Part shown: positions 16,225 to 25,351 of the stretch, piece by piece | Layout of the letters: the number at the start of each line of letters is the position of its first letter | Numbering within the stretch: position 1 is the first letter of the stretch | NCBI GenBank assembly: GCA_022446905.1 | Contig: JAKVBT010000007.1 | Coordinates: 78,568-142,567 of the forward strand | DNA from: Phycisphaerales bacterium | GTDB taxonomy: Bacteria; Planctomycetota; Phycisphaerae; Phycisphaerales; SM1A02 | Length of the DNA: 64,000 nt | Direction of reading: 5' to 3' | The notes under the pieces: model-generated | Databases searched by the model: none | What the model was told of the DNA's origin: nothing | Seen by the model: the letters and a program-made list of their open reading frames with translations, nothing else | Program-made: the position numbers and the translations under genes

Positions 16225-17739
16225 TCAGATTGGAAGATCGTCTCCAGCCTGGGGGCCTGCTGGCGGCGGTACTGTTGGCGCACTCCACGAAGACGCCGCG
16301 TAAGACTCTGAACCACCACGAGGTGCCGTCTCGACATACTCATTGAAACGTGTCGATCGGGAATCCCAAACCAACTTCACGGTGCCTGTTGGGCCGTTTC
16401 GTTGCTTCGCGAGAATCACTTCTGCCAAATTGACTTTGTCTGGATTCTCATCGCGCCATTCTTCATCGTGATGGTAATACGCCTCACGATGCAACATCAT
16501 GATGACATCCGCATCCTGTTCAATAGAACCTGATTCACGCAAGTCACTCATGCGGGGACGGTGGCCTTCACGCTGCTCAGCAGCACGATTGAGCTGACTG
16601 AGACACACCACAGGAACGTCGAGCTCGCGTGCCATGGCTTTGATGCCACGACTAATGTCGCTGACCTCCTGCTGACGAGATTCGTTTCGATGTCCAGATG
16701 TCATCAACTGCAGATAGTCAATGACGACACAGGACAGCCCATGTTTCTGCTTCATTCGGCGAGCCTTGGCCCGCAACTGAAGAAGTGTCAGGCCTGGGGT
16801 ATCGTCGATGTACATCGGCACATCGCGCAGTTCATCACAGGCTGCGAATAGTGCGCGGAACTCTGCCTTGCGAAGTGCATTGCGACGCAGTCGATCTCCA
16901 TCAATTCCAGCACGACTGGAAAGAATGCGCTGCACCAATTGGGAAGCGCCCATTTCAAGGCTAAACACACCCACAGCCTCGCCTCGCGTGACCATGTTCT
17001 CTGCAATGTTGATCGCCAGTGCCGTCTTCCCCATAGATGGACGAGCTGCGAGGATGATCATCTCGCCACGCTGAAAACCACCGGTGTAATGGTCCAGTTC
17101 GCTGAAGCCACTGGCAATACCAGTCAGCGGCTGCCCGTCGGAATCCTCAATCCGGGCAATGGCATCTCGAATCAGGCCGGTCAGATCCATGGCTTGTCTT
17201 GACTCTGCCTGCTGTGCGATCTTAAAGATCTGCTGCTCAGCATCGTCAAGAAGTCCTGAGGTGGACTCTGGATTCGTGTACGCACTACGAAGCATGTCAC
17301 CAGCAGCGCCGATCAACTGTCGCAACATCGACTTGTCGCGGACAAGTCGCGCATAGTGCACCGCGTTGGCTGCACTTGGCACAGAGCCAGCCAATTCGAC
17401 TAGATAGTCCAATCCTCCAACCCGTTCCAGAACACCGCGATCTTCGAGAATCTGCTGCAGTTGCACTACATCAACCGACTGATGGGTGTCGTACAGATGC
17501 ACAATCGCCGTCCACAGATCACTGTGCGCTGGTCGATAGAAGTCATCGGCACTCCGGATGATCTGAAGCACATCACCACATGCCTCAGGCGAGAGAATCA
17601 CGGATCCCAGCAGACTCATTTCAGCCTCAACAGCACTTGGGGGCAGCGCGTTGAACAGCTCGGCTAACGATCGGTCGTCGCGTGATTCGCTTCGTTGCTT
17701 GGGCGATCTGGTCGCGGGGCCGTTCACTACTTCAATCAC
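16225..17739 (-). CDS. dnaB: Replicative DNA helicase DnaB
   Basis: This 504-residue hexameric 5'-3' helicase acts at the replication fork. It has an N-terminal DnaB domain (PPSAVEAEMSLLGSVIL...) and a RecA-like domain with Walker A ARPSMGKTA (K238), FSLEMGASQLVQR (motif H1a), Walker B-like CVVIDYLQLM, and CLSQLNRAAEQREGHRPRMSDLRESGSIEQDAD. The C-terminal ~40 residues are low-complexity and Pro-rich. A GTG at 17739 preceded by AGCAGGAAGG is taken as start; an upstream GTG at 17769 has no ribosome site. No intein is present. Confidence 0.95.
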   Translation of the reverse strand: MIEVVNGPATRSPKQRSESRDDRSLAELFNALPPSAVEAEMSLLGSVILSPEACGDVLQIIRSADDFYRPAHSDLWTAIVHLYDTHQSVDVVQLQQILEDRGVLERVGGLDYLVELAGSVPSAANAVHYARLVRDKSMLRQLIGAAGDMLRSAYTNPESTSGLLDDAEQQIFKIAQQAESRQAMDLTGLIRDAIARIEDSDGQPLTGIASGFSELDHYTGGFQRGEMIILAARPSMGKTALAINIAENMVTRGEAVGVFSLEMGASQLVQRILSSRAGIDGDRLRRNALRKAEFRALFAACDELRDVPMYIDDTPGLTLLQLRAKARRMKQKHGLSCVVIDYLQLMTSGHRNESRQQEVSDISRGIKAMARELDVPVVCLSQLNRAAEQREGHRPRMSDLRESGSIEQDADVIMMLHREAYYHHDEEWRDENPDKVNLAEVILAKQRNGPTGTVKLVWDSRSTRFNEYVETAPRGGSESYAASSWSAPTVPPPAGPQAGDDLPI

Positions 17740-17860
17740 ACCCTTCCTGCTCGCACTGGACCACGCCACGATCTACAGCGATGGAATCCACTGTTACATA
17801 GTCCTCTGTTTTGAAACCCAACTCAAGCGTTGACCAATGAATTGGGCAACTTGACTTCCC

Positions 17861-18214
17861 TCAACAGGAGGCTGAGGCCTCTTCAGGAATGTCAGCGGTG
17901 AACTCAATCTCATCATCAATCTCGAGCCCATTGGCCTCTACCGCCATCCGCATCAAACGACCGACCTTGAACTTGACCGTTCGACGCGCGGGAACCGGAA
18001 CACGCTCGAGTGTGCGTGGATTCTGCGCCACGCGTGCTGCACGGGCCTTGGTTTCAAAGACACCAAAGTCACGAAATTCGAGTCGATTACCTTCACCAAG
18101 TTCTTGGATCACATGATCAAGAAAAGATTGAACCACAGTCTTCACATCGGACCGCTTCAGGTCGGTTCCATCAGCGATGCGTTCAACGAGATCCTTTTTG
18201 GTGATGGTGCCCAT
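17861..18214 (-). CDS. HU/IHF-family nucleoid DNA-binding protein
   Basis: This 117-residue protein carries the bacterial histone-like HU/IHF fold. It opens MGTITKKDLVERIADGTDL, has the dimer core DVKTVVQSFLDHVIQELGEG, and then RLEFRDFGVFETKARAARVAQNPRTLERV, in which the 'RxxRxARNPxTg'-like DNA arm is recognisable. The C-terminus is longer and more acidic than HU (about 25 extra residues ending EEASASC). The ATG at 18214 follows AAAGGA at good spacing. It shares a ~250-base divergent promoter region with trkA. Confidence 0.92.
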   Translation of the reverse strand: MGTITKKDLVERIADGTDLKRSDVKTVVQSFLDHVIQELGEGNRLEFRDFGVFETKARAARVAQNPRTLERVPVPARRTVKFKVGRLMRMAVEANGLEIDDEIEFTADIPEEASASC

Positions 18215-18465
18215 CAGGCCATCCTTTCCCCACTGTGCCACAAGGCTGACTCGCGATCATCAGCAGACCGACCGTGAAGCCGCCCATGCGTCGCTCGCCG
18301 TAATCCACCTCGACACGAGGGCGGTCCAGAACCGGCGTGCAGAGACCAGTATGGGGGATCGCCCCACACCCGTCAAGGCAACAGGCAGAGGACACCTGAA
18401 AGGGTGAATCAAGTGTGGACAGAGGCCCGAGTACACTGCTCCCAGCGGACCAGGAGAGGCCAATT

Positions 18466-19815
18466 ATGGACATCATCCTCTGTGGTGGCGGTGAAATCGG
18501 GGGTATCGCAGCCGAAACACTGTCCTCGGCAGGTGATAGCGTCACTTTGATTGACATCGATGAGGCTCGCTTGGAATACCTCGAGAAGCATCTCGATGTC
18601 GCAGTACTCCATGGATCTGCCAGTTCAGCAGCCACCCTGCGGGCAGCCGGTGCAGCCTCGGCTGATGCAGTGATCGCAACAACCAATGTCGATGAAGTCA
18701 ACCTAGTGATCTGCGACATCGCTGCAACACTTGGCGCCCAGCGTACGCTCGCCCGAATCGACCACTCGATGCTGCTTGGAGATGAGCAGCTTGATTACGC
18801 TTCGATCTTTTCAGTGGACCGGCTTTTTTCTCCGGATCGAGCCATGGCGTCCTTGATGGCCTCGCGCCTCCGTCATCCCGCCGCTATTGCGATTGAGCAG
18901 TTCGCCGGCAGCACCATTGAGCTTCAACAGTTTGTCGTGGATGCACGCGCCCGAGGTGTTGGTCTGCCACTGCAAGCTTTAGCGTTGCCAAATGGAACAC
19001 GCGTAGCAGCAGTGACCCGCGATGGTGAGTCGAAGCTGCCTTCGGCGGAAACCACTCTGCAAGGCGGCGACCTTGTGACCATCGTGGCTCATAATAAGTC
19101 AATGGCTGAAGCACGCAGCATGCTTGCAGCGCCGCACTATGGCCGTACGAGCGTGGCCATCTCGGGCGGAACCGCATCGGCTGTCTGGCTGTGCCAGATG
19201 TTGGATGCACGCGACTTTGATGTACGTGTCTTTGAACCAAATCGCCAGCGAGCGGAGCAACTTGGCGCCTTGCTGGATCATGTCACGGTGTTGTGCGCTG
19301 ATGCTGGAGTTCCCGAAACCTTCGATGAAGAGCATCTTGATCAGGTCGATGCCTTCGTTTCGATGCGATCCGATGAGCGGAATATGCTGGCATGTGCGTA
19401 TGCGCTTAATCGCGGCGTTGACCTGGTCATGCCTGTTGTACGACAACGTGAATTTGTGCCGCTCATGCATCAACTTGGCATGCGATTGACTTGGAGCCCG
19501 AATACTGCGGCCGTACAGACGATCCGACGATTCGTCCACTGCAATGAGTTTGAGCGACTAGAAGGCATTTTTGAAGGCACGCTCGATGTGATCCGCCTGC
19601 GCGTTGGCGCAGGCGCTCCACTCATCGACCGCACACTGGCTTCTCTCGGCATCGACACACCAATGGTCATTCTTGCAACAGAAGATCGACTTGGAAATCC
19701 AATCGTCCCTGGTCCAGACATGACCATCGCTGCGGGCCGAACCATGATCATCATTACGACCAGAGATCACACCACAAAGATCAGAACTCTGTTCGCAGCG
19801 GAGTCGAACCGGTGA
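18466..19815 (+). CDS. trkA: Trk potassium transporter regulatory subunit TrkA
   Basis: This 449-residue peripheral protein gates the TrkH channel. It contains two tandem TrkA_N (RCK/NAD-binding) plus TrkA_C units, as in E. coli TrkA. The first Rossmann glycine motif reads ILCGGGEIGGIAAE with the acidic strand end TLIDIDEARLEYLE; the second unit begins SVAISGGTASAVWLCQML. The ATG at 18466 is preceded by AGGAGAGG at 6 bases, and the open frame upstream of it is ignored. The stop overlaps the trkH start, so both subunits are translationally coupled. Confidence 0.93.
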   Translation: MDIILCGGGEIGGIAAETLSSAGDSVTLIDIDEARLEYLEKHLDVAVLHGSASSAATLRAAGAASADAVIATTNVDEVNLVICDIAATLGAQRTLARIDHSMLLGDEQLDYASIFSVDRLFSPDRAMASLMASRLRHPAAIAIEQFAGSTIELQQFVVDARARGVGLPLQALALPNGTRVAAVTRDGESKLPSAETTLQGGDLVTIVAHNKSMAEARSMLAAPHYGRTSVAISGGTASAVWLCQMLDARDFDVRVFEPNRQRAEQLGALLDHVTVLCADAGVPETFDEEHLDQVDAFVSMRSDERNMLACAYALNRGVDLVMPVVRQREFVPLMHQLGMRLTWSPNTAAVQTIRRFVHCNEFERLEGIFEGTLDVIRLRVGAGAPLIDRTLASLGIDTPMVILATEDRLGNPIVPGPDMTIAAGRTMIIITTRDHTTKIRTLFAAESNR

Positions 19816-21410
19816 ATCTCCGTTTCGTGGTGGCGCAGTGGGCTCGCCTTTCTCTGTTGATCGGCAGTCTGCTCACTTTGATCGCATTGATATTCGTCAT
19901 AGTCCCAGGGCAGGGCGGTGTCGTTATGGATGCTGCTGAAATCAGCATGCTGTTCAGCGGTGGCCTAGCGCTGTTGATCGGTGGTCTCTGCTGGGCTTGG
20001 TGTCGAGACGCCAGCATCGAGACTGCCCCAAGTCTGGATCCAGCACAACCTGCCATTACGCGGGCCTATCGTATGACGCGTCGGGATGCGGCATTAGTAA
20101 CTACCGGTGCCTGGGTAATCGGCGCAGGCATCGCTGGGCTCCCCTTTCTGATCTGGGGCCGATTCTCGGGCGCTGCACCGATGTCGCACCCGTTTCACTC
20201 CGTTGTCGATTGCTACTTCGAAGCGATGAGTGGACTGACCACAACCGGCGCCTCGATATTGACCAACATTGAAGCGATTCCACCTTCCTTGTTGATGTGG
20301 CGTTCACTGACCCAGTGGCTTGGCGGCCTAGGCATCCTCGTGCTCTTTGTCGCTGTTCTGCCTAGCCTTGGAACAGCCGCAAAGAAATTGTTTCGCATTG
20401 AGGCCCCTGGACCAGATCCGGAGGGTATTCGCCCGACCATCAAACAGACAGCCCGTCGGCTCTGGATGCTGTATCTGTCGCTCACTACAGCCCAAATCCT
20501 CCTGCTCTTGATTACGGGTATGGGCCTCTTTGACGCGACCAACCACGCATTAACAACGATGGCTACCGGGGGATTTAGCACACGCAACGCCAGCATCGCT
20601 CGGCCGGAATCCTTTGGTGCCGAACTCGTACTCATGCTTTTCATGGTGCTGGCAGGCTCAAACTTCACGGTTCTCTTGGCGATGCTCAAAGGACGATGGA
20701 AGGCTGCCCTAGGAAACACCGAGTTCCGGGTCTATCTGTGCTGCCTGCTCGGTGGCGCTGTGATTGTCACCGCAGCCCTCATGGGGGCCGAACAACCGCT
20801 GGTCCTCACAGATGGAAACACCGAAACATTGACCACTGGAAGCGCCGCGCGTGCCGCGAGTTTTACCGTTATCTCTCAACAGACCACAACTGGATTTGCA
20901 ACTGCCAACTTTGACCTCTGGCCGTTTGCAGCCAAGGCAATTGTGATTGCCCTCATGTTTGTCGGCGGCTCTGCCGGATCGACCGCTGGCGGCGTCAAGA
21001 TCATCCGCGTTTGGATCGCTATTCGAGTGTTGATTGCCGAACTCGAACGGTTCTTCAGACCGGATGTTGTACGCCCACTCAAAGTGAACGGCGCGGTGAT
21101 TGATCAGGAACAGAAATTAAACGTCATGACCTATCTACTGGGCACGGTAGCGTTGCTCTTTCTTGGAGCAGTGGTCATTCAAGCGTTGGAAGCAGATCGG
21201 TCATCGTGTGACTTTGTTACCTCCATCACTGCAAGCTTGGCCACTATCTGCACGGTTGGCCCTGGCCTCAACCAAGTCGGGGCTATCAGCAACTACGGCT
21301 GGTTCTCAGATGCCAGCAAGCTGGTGCTTTGCCTGCTCATGCTCATTGGCCGACTAGAGGTCTTTGTCATACTGGTCCTCTTGAGCCCACGATTCTGGCG
21401 ATCTCACTGA
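19812..21410 (+). CDS. trkH: Trk-type potassium uptake membrane protein TrkH
   Basis: This 532-residue integral membrane channel subunit of the SKT superfamily has four pore-loop repeats with selectivity-filter glycines: TTTGAS, TMATGGFST, TTTGFAT and TVGPGLNQ. Ten or more hydrophobic helices are visible. It starts at GTG 19812, overlapping trkA by 4 bases. Together with TrkA it forms the potassium uptake system in the inner membrane, usually coupled to the membrane potential. Confidence 0.93.
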   Translation: MNLRFVVAQWARLSLLIGSLLTLIALIFVIVPGQGGVVMDAAEISMLFSGGLALLIGGLCWAWCRDASIETAPSLDPAQPAITRAYRMTRRDAALVTTGAWVIGAGIAGLPFLIWGRFSGAAPMSHPFHSVVDCYFEAMSGLTTTGASILTNIEAIPPSLLMWRSLTQWLGGLGILVLFVAVLPSLGTAAKKLFRIEAPGPDPEGIRPTIKQTARRLWMLYLSLTTAQILLLLITGMGLFDATNHALTTMATGGFSTRNASIARPESFGAELVLMLFMVLAGSNFTVLLAMLKGRWKAALGNTEFRVYLCCLLGGAVIVTAALMGAEQPLVLTDGNTETLTTGSAARAASFTVISQQTTTGFATANFDLWPFAAKAIVIALMFVGGSAGSTAGGVKIIRVWIAIRVLIAELERFFRPDVVRPLKVNGAVIDQEQKLNVMTYLLGTVALLFLGAVVIQALEADRSSCDFVTSITASLATICTVGPGLNQVGAISNYGWFSDASKLVLCLLMLIGRLEVFVILVLLSPRFWRSH

Positions 21411-21452
21411 CTCGGTAATTAACCCGGGCATCCACCTCGCCGGGACCATACC

Positions 21453-22022
21453 ATGGCTTATCGCATGTCCATTGATCCCACAGAAATTGTCGACGTCACC
21501 CCCGCACCCATGAGCCGCGCAGACCGGCTCTTTCTGCCAGCTGTCTTCAAAGGGCTTGGAACCACACTGCGGCATTGCTTGGGCAATGTCGGTCGGGATG
21601 GCAAAAACAAGAAGAACATCCATGTCCTGCAGTACCCGGACCAAAAACGTGATGACCGGGATGTGCTCGATGGTGGCCAGTACCGACCAACCTTCCGTGG
21701 TGTGCACCGCCTAAACCGTGATGAAGATGGGCGGGTTCGCTGCGTGGCATGTTTCATGTGCGCAACTGCCTGCCCAGCTGACTGTATTCATATCGTCGGT
21801 GAGGAATCTCCTTGGGATGATCGTGAGAAGTACCCCAAGCAGTTCGACATCGATGAACTGCGGTGCATCTTCTGCGGCATGTGTGAGGAGGCCTGTCCAG
21901 TGGACGCTATTGAACTGACGCCCCGATACGAGGTTGTAGGACTCACGCGGAACGAAATGGTCTTTGACAAGACCAAACTGCTAGAAGTCTTCGACCAGAC
22001 CATCGACGAGAAGCCGATGTAG
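21453..22022 (+). CDS. nuoI: NADH-quinone oxidoreductase subunit I (or related 2[4Fe-4S] protein)
   Basis: This 189-residue protein has two complete 4Fe-4S cluster motifs, CVACFMCATACP and CIFCGMCEEACP, spaced as in NuoI. NuoI carries clusters N6a and N6b in the peripheral arm of complex I. The upstream segment RPTFRGVHRLNRDEDGRVRC and the downstream AIELTPRYE also match NuoI. No other nuo gene is nearby. The gene stands between trkH and the ATP synthase genes, 9 bases before the AtpZ-like gene, so it is probably co-transcribed with them. In many planctomycetes nuo genes form a cluster; the isolation here is unusual. Confidence 0.85.
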   Translation: MAYRMSIDPTEIVDVTPAPMSRADRLFLPAVFKGLGTTLRHCLGNVGRDGKNKKNIHVLQYPDQKRDDRDVLDGGQYRPTFRGVHRLNRDEDGRVRCVACFMCATACPADCIHIVGEESPWDDREKYPKQFDIDELRCIFCGMCEEACPVDAIELTPRYEVVGLTRNEMVFDKTKLLEVFDQTIDEKPM

Positions 22023-22030
22023 CGCCGCTG

Positions 22031-22300
22031 ATGCTGCGACCCTCCAAGAAAGCTGGGCAGGCCGCACAGGACCGCAATCGCACCTGGCGTGCGATGGACA
22101 TGGGCATGACATTGGTCACCGAAGTGATTGCCGGCGTGCTACTGGGGTGGTTCATCGACTGGCTCACTGGATACGAACGCACATTCATCATTGTGGGGGC
22201 CATTCTTGGCGTCATGGTGGGCATGACGAGCTTTATCCGATCTGCACTCAAGGAAAACAAGCGATTGGAAGCCCAGCGACGGGAGCGGCAGGATTCATGA
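22031..22300 (+). CDS. AtpZ/AtpI-like small membrane protein
   Basis: This 89-residue protein has two membrane helices (LVTEVIAGVLLGWFIDWLTG and FIIVGAILGVMVGMTSFI) separated by a short charged loop, and a basic C-terminus. This is the pattern of the AtpZ (ATPase_gene1) proteins encoded at the head of F-type ATPase operons, implicated in c-ring assembly or Mg/Ca entry. It overlaps the following gene by 4 bases. Confidence 0.85.
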   Translation: MLRPSKKAGQAAQDRNRTWRAMDMGMTLVTEVIAGVLLGWFIDWLTGYERTFIIVGAILGVMVGMTSFIRSALKENKRLEAQRRERQDS

Positions 22301-22713
22301 GTGACACGAAGCAGTTGTCCACCCCCCTGCCCACCAGACGGCTCTTGGCAACCTCCCTGGCCTGTCTGGCCATCGCCGCCGCTGGGTGGACGTTGATCAC
22401 TGTCATTGGGCCGTGGCCAATATCCGTGACCCTCCAAGGACTACTGGCACTGGGCATTACCACGCTTGTCTCAACCGGAGGGCTGCTCTTGATTCAACCC
22501 TGGCGCACTCGGCCAATTTTGGCCTGGGGAACCCTGCTCATTGCACTCTCCATGGGCCGAGTCGTAGCCACCTTAGGGACCTGCCTGTTGCTATACTTCG
22601 CGGCTCGATTGTCAGCGGGCCCGCTGCTTCTGGGCGCGTTGACAGGCCTCATTCTGGTGTTGATTGGTGAGACCACCGTCACTGCCAGCGTGTTTCGAAA
22701 AATGAGCCGCTGA
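22297..22713 (+). CDS. AtpI-like membrane protein of ATP synthase operon
   Basis: This 138-residue protein has four hydrophobic helices and few charges between them. It lies between the AtpZ-like and a-subunit genes, where ATP synthase subunit I (UncI) is usually found. Sequence similarity to AtpI is not obvious to me, so the call rests on topology and position. The ATG at 22297 overlaps the previous stop; an open frame further upstream is ignored. Confidence 0.7.
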   Translation: MSDTKQLSTPLPTRRLLATSLACLAIAAAGWTLITVIGPWPISVTLQGLLALGITTLVSTGGLLLIQPWRTRPILAWGTLLIALSMGRVVATLGTCLLLYFAARLSAGPLLLGALTGLILVLIGETTVTASVFRKMSR

Positions 22714-22745
22714 ACGCGGTCGCAATGCCCTCATAAGACACCCTC

Positions 22746-23636
22746 ATGCTTCACATCTTGGCCGCCGGCAACCCGATTCACCACATCACTGACAAAGAAG
22801 TCAGCGGCGATATCACACTGCATATGGTCACGCTGTTGGTGGCGGGTCTGGTTGCCCTCTTTGTGCTGCTTCGAGCGGCCAAGTCGATCAGCACTGGTCA
22901 CGAGGGACAAGGCACCTACCGTTACCTCACCAAGGGCCGATTGTCACAGGTCATCGAGGTCATTTCGCTGTATCTGATTGAGAACGCCATCCGGCCGATT
23001 CTCGGCAGCGACACCCGCAAATTTGTGCCGTTTCTGCTTTCCATCTTCTTCTTCATTCTGACGTGCAATTTGATGGGCCTGATTCCACTGGCCGATCTTC
23101 AGCATGCTATGACCGGAATGAACGTGCCTGAAACACGATGGGCACTCTTCGGTGGCACTGCAACCAGCAATCTGGCAGTCACACTTGGACTGGCACTTAT
23201 GTCATTTGTGGCCATCCAATATCAGGGCTTCCACTCACTGGGCATCAAGGGATGGGCCAGTCACCTGACCGGCGGCGCGCCGCTCTACCTGTTGCCCATC
23301 ATGCTGCCTGTGGAACTGCTCGGCCTCTTTATCAAGCCAACGGCGCTGGCCATTCGTCTCTTCGCCAACATGGTGGCGGGACATACGCTCATGGCCGTAC
23401 TGGCTTCTTTCGGCTACATGGCCTTCATGGCCACAGACGACTGGCTGACCTCTGGTGCCATCTCGCTGGTGTCGATCATTGCAGCCGTTCCGATCACCTT
23501 CCTTGAACTCTTTGTGGCCTTCCTTCAGGCCTTCATCTTCATGTTCCTCACGACGGTCTTCATCGGGCAGATGACACACCACCACGAGGAACATGAGCAC
23601 GATCACGATCACGACCCAGCACCTGTGCCGGCGTGA
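22746..23636 (+). CDS. atpB: F-type ATP synthase subunit a
   Basis: This 296-residue membrane subunit forms the ion half-channels next to the c-ring. The hallmark segment LFIKPTALAIRLFANMVAGHTL contains the essential Arg (R204). Further helices match subunit a (FVPFLLSIFFFILTCNLMGLIP). The C-terminus is an unusual His/Asp/Glu-rich tail (residues ~276-296, HHHEEHEHDHDHDP) with metal-binding potential. A 9-bp hairpin follows before atpE. Confidence 0.93.
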   Translation: MLHILAAGNPIHHITDKEVSGDITLHMVTLLVAGLVALFVLLRAAKSISTGHEGQGTYRYLTKGRLSQVIEVISLYLIENAIRPILGSDTRKFVPFLLSIFFFILTCNLMGLIPLADLQHAMTGMNVPETRWALFGGTATSNLAVTLGLALMSFVAIQYQGFHSLGIKGWASHLTGGAPLYLLPIMLPVELLGLFIKPTALAIRLFANMVAGHTLMAVLASFGYMAFMATDDWLTSGAISLVSIIAAVPITFLELFVAFLQAFIFMFLTTVFIGQMTHHHEEHEHDHDHDPAPVPA

Positions 23637-23648
23637 TCATCCAAATAT

Positions 23649-23677
23649 TCACGGCCCATCAGTGGGACGGGCCGTGA
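23649..23677 (+). other. Intercistronic hairpin between atpB and atpE
   Basis: A 9-bp perfect stem (23649-23657 with 23669-23677) and an 11-base loop lie 12 bases after the atpB stop. There is no T-run, so full termination is unlikely. It may stabilise or tune the atpE mRNA. Confidence 0.6.
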
Positions 23678-23725
23678 CCTTGCATCGACCGTATCGAACG
23701 TGACCCACAGCGTTCTCAAACTTAG

Positions 23726-24079
<354 letters not shown>

Positions 24080-24092
24080 TCTTCCTGGTCAC

Positions 24093-24116
24093 GGCCCCGG
24101 TCAAGTGACCGGGGCC
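24093..24116 (+). other. Intercistronic hairpin between atpE and atpF
   Basis: A 10-bp GC-rich perfect stem (24093-24102 with 24107-24116) with an AAGT loop starts 13 bases after the atpE stop. No T-run follows. It could be a weak terminator or RNA-processing/stability element that lets atpE be expressed above its neighbours. Confidence 0.65.
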
Positions 24117-24176
24117 TACGACCACTTCCTCTGGATTTCCAACGAGGACCACGCTTGGTTCTCTCGGAGCGACGCG

Positions 24177-24710
24177 ATGCAGACCCTCCTTCTCGCCGCA
24201 GATGCTGGCGCCAACCCAGTCAATGTCGAATGGCTGACACTGGTCACCACCATCGTCATCTTCTTGCTCTTTTTTGCCGTGGCTGCCGTATTCATCTGGC
24301 CCAAGATCCTGGCAGGCCTTGATGAACGTGAACAGAAGATTTGCCAAGAGATCGAGCGTGCTGAAGCTGCTCGTGCGGAGGCTGCGGAAGCACTACGCAA
24401 GCAGGAAGATGCATTGCGACTGGCGCGTGTGGAAGCCAATGAAATGATCGCTAAGGCGCGCAGCGCTGCAGAAGATCACGCTCGAGACATGCGGACACAG
24501 GCTGAAGAGGAACTCAATTCCCTCCGAGCGCAGGCGCATCGGGAGATTGACACCGCTCGCGAGGCAGCCGTCAAGGATCTGACAGCGCACGCAGCGAGTC
24601 TCTCCACTGCAATCGCTGGGCGCATCCTTCGCCGGGAGATCAATGATGGAGATCAGCGCGACCTGATCGACCAATCACTCAAGGAGTTTGCGTCAGCACA
24701 CGACGGCTGA
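24177..24710 (+). CDS. atpF: F-type ATP synthase subunit b
   Basis: This 177-residue stator stalk subunit has one N-terminal membrane helix (LVTTIVIFLLFFAVAAVFIWP) followed by a long charged helix rich in Glu, Ala, Arg and Lys (EIERAEAARAEAAEALRKQE...), as expected for the b-dimer coiled coil. ATG 24177 follows CGGAG at 7 bases. A longer frame from 24051 runs back through the hairpin and the atpE end and is rejected. Confidence 0.9.
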   Translation: MQTLLLAADAGANPVNVEWLTLVTTIVIFLLFFAVAAVFIWPKILAGLDEREQKICQEIERAEAARAEAAEALRKQEDALRLARVEANEMIAKARSAAEDHARDMRTQAEEELNSLRAQAHREIDTAREAAVKDLTAHAASLSTAIAGRILRREINDGDQRDLIDQSLKEFASAHDG

Positions 24711-24727
24711 CCCACTGAAGCAGCACC

Positions 24728-25351
24728 ATGCGAGCACAGACGGACACGCTGGCGAGGATCTACGCCCAAAGCCTCTTTGATCTCAGTGAGGCTGCTGGTG
24801 GCCGTGAGAAGATTCTTGAAGTCGCTGACGAACTGGAGCAAATCTGCGAACTGATTCGTGGAGATGCGTCCTTTCGGGAATACCTGACTTCTCCTGTCAT
24901 CGACCCTGCTCGCCGCAGCCTTGGACTTCGGAACATGTTCTCAAGTCGGATTACTGACTTGGTCTTGCGGTTCCTCCTTGTGCTGAACAACAACGGACGT
25001 CTCGGGCACTTCGAACCCATTGCCGCTGGCTTTGACGAACTCGTTCAAGACGCATGGGGCCGCGTTGAGGTCGATGTGTGGACTGCAGCACCACTACAGG
25101 ATGATGTTCATCAGGAACTCCAGACTCGCCTGCACGACATTCTTGGTAAAGAACCAGTCATTCACGCCTGGCTCGACGAGGCCATGATCGGCGGCATTCG
25201 TATTCGTGTCGGGGATCGCATGATTGATGGGTCTGTTGCAGCGAAGCTTCGCCAGATTGAATCGCAACTTCGCCAACAAGGCAGCCGACGGGTCACTGAT
25301 TCCCCAGAGGACTTCCTCTCAGTGCCCAGTGACGAACAGAGATTCGAATGA
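24728..25351 (+). CDS. atpH: F-type ATP synthase subunit delta
   Basis: This 207-residue peripheral stator subunit (OSCP family) links the b-dimer to the alpha/beta head. It opens ARIYAQSLFDLSEAAGG, has the central FLLVLNNNGRLGHFEPIAAGF block, and the C-terminal IGGIRIRVGDRMIDGSVAAKLRQIE, the best conserved delta signature. Its stop overlaps the next start by 4 bases. Confidence 0.92.
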   Translation: MRAQTDTLARIYAQSLFDLSEAAGGREKILEVADELEQICELIRGDASFREYLTSPVIDPARRSLGLRNMFSSRITDLVLRFLLVLNNNGRLGHFEPIAAGFDELVQDAWGRVEVDVWTAAPLQDDVHQELQTRLHDILGKEPVIHAWLDEAMIGGIRIRVGDRMIDGSVAAKLRQIESQLRQQGSRRVTDSPEDFLSVPSDEQRFE

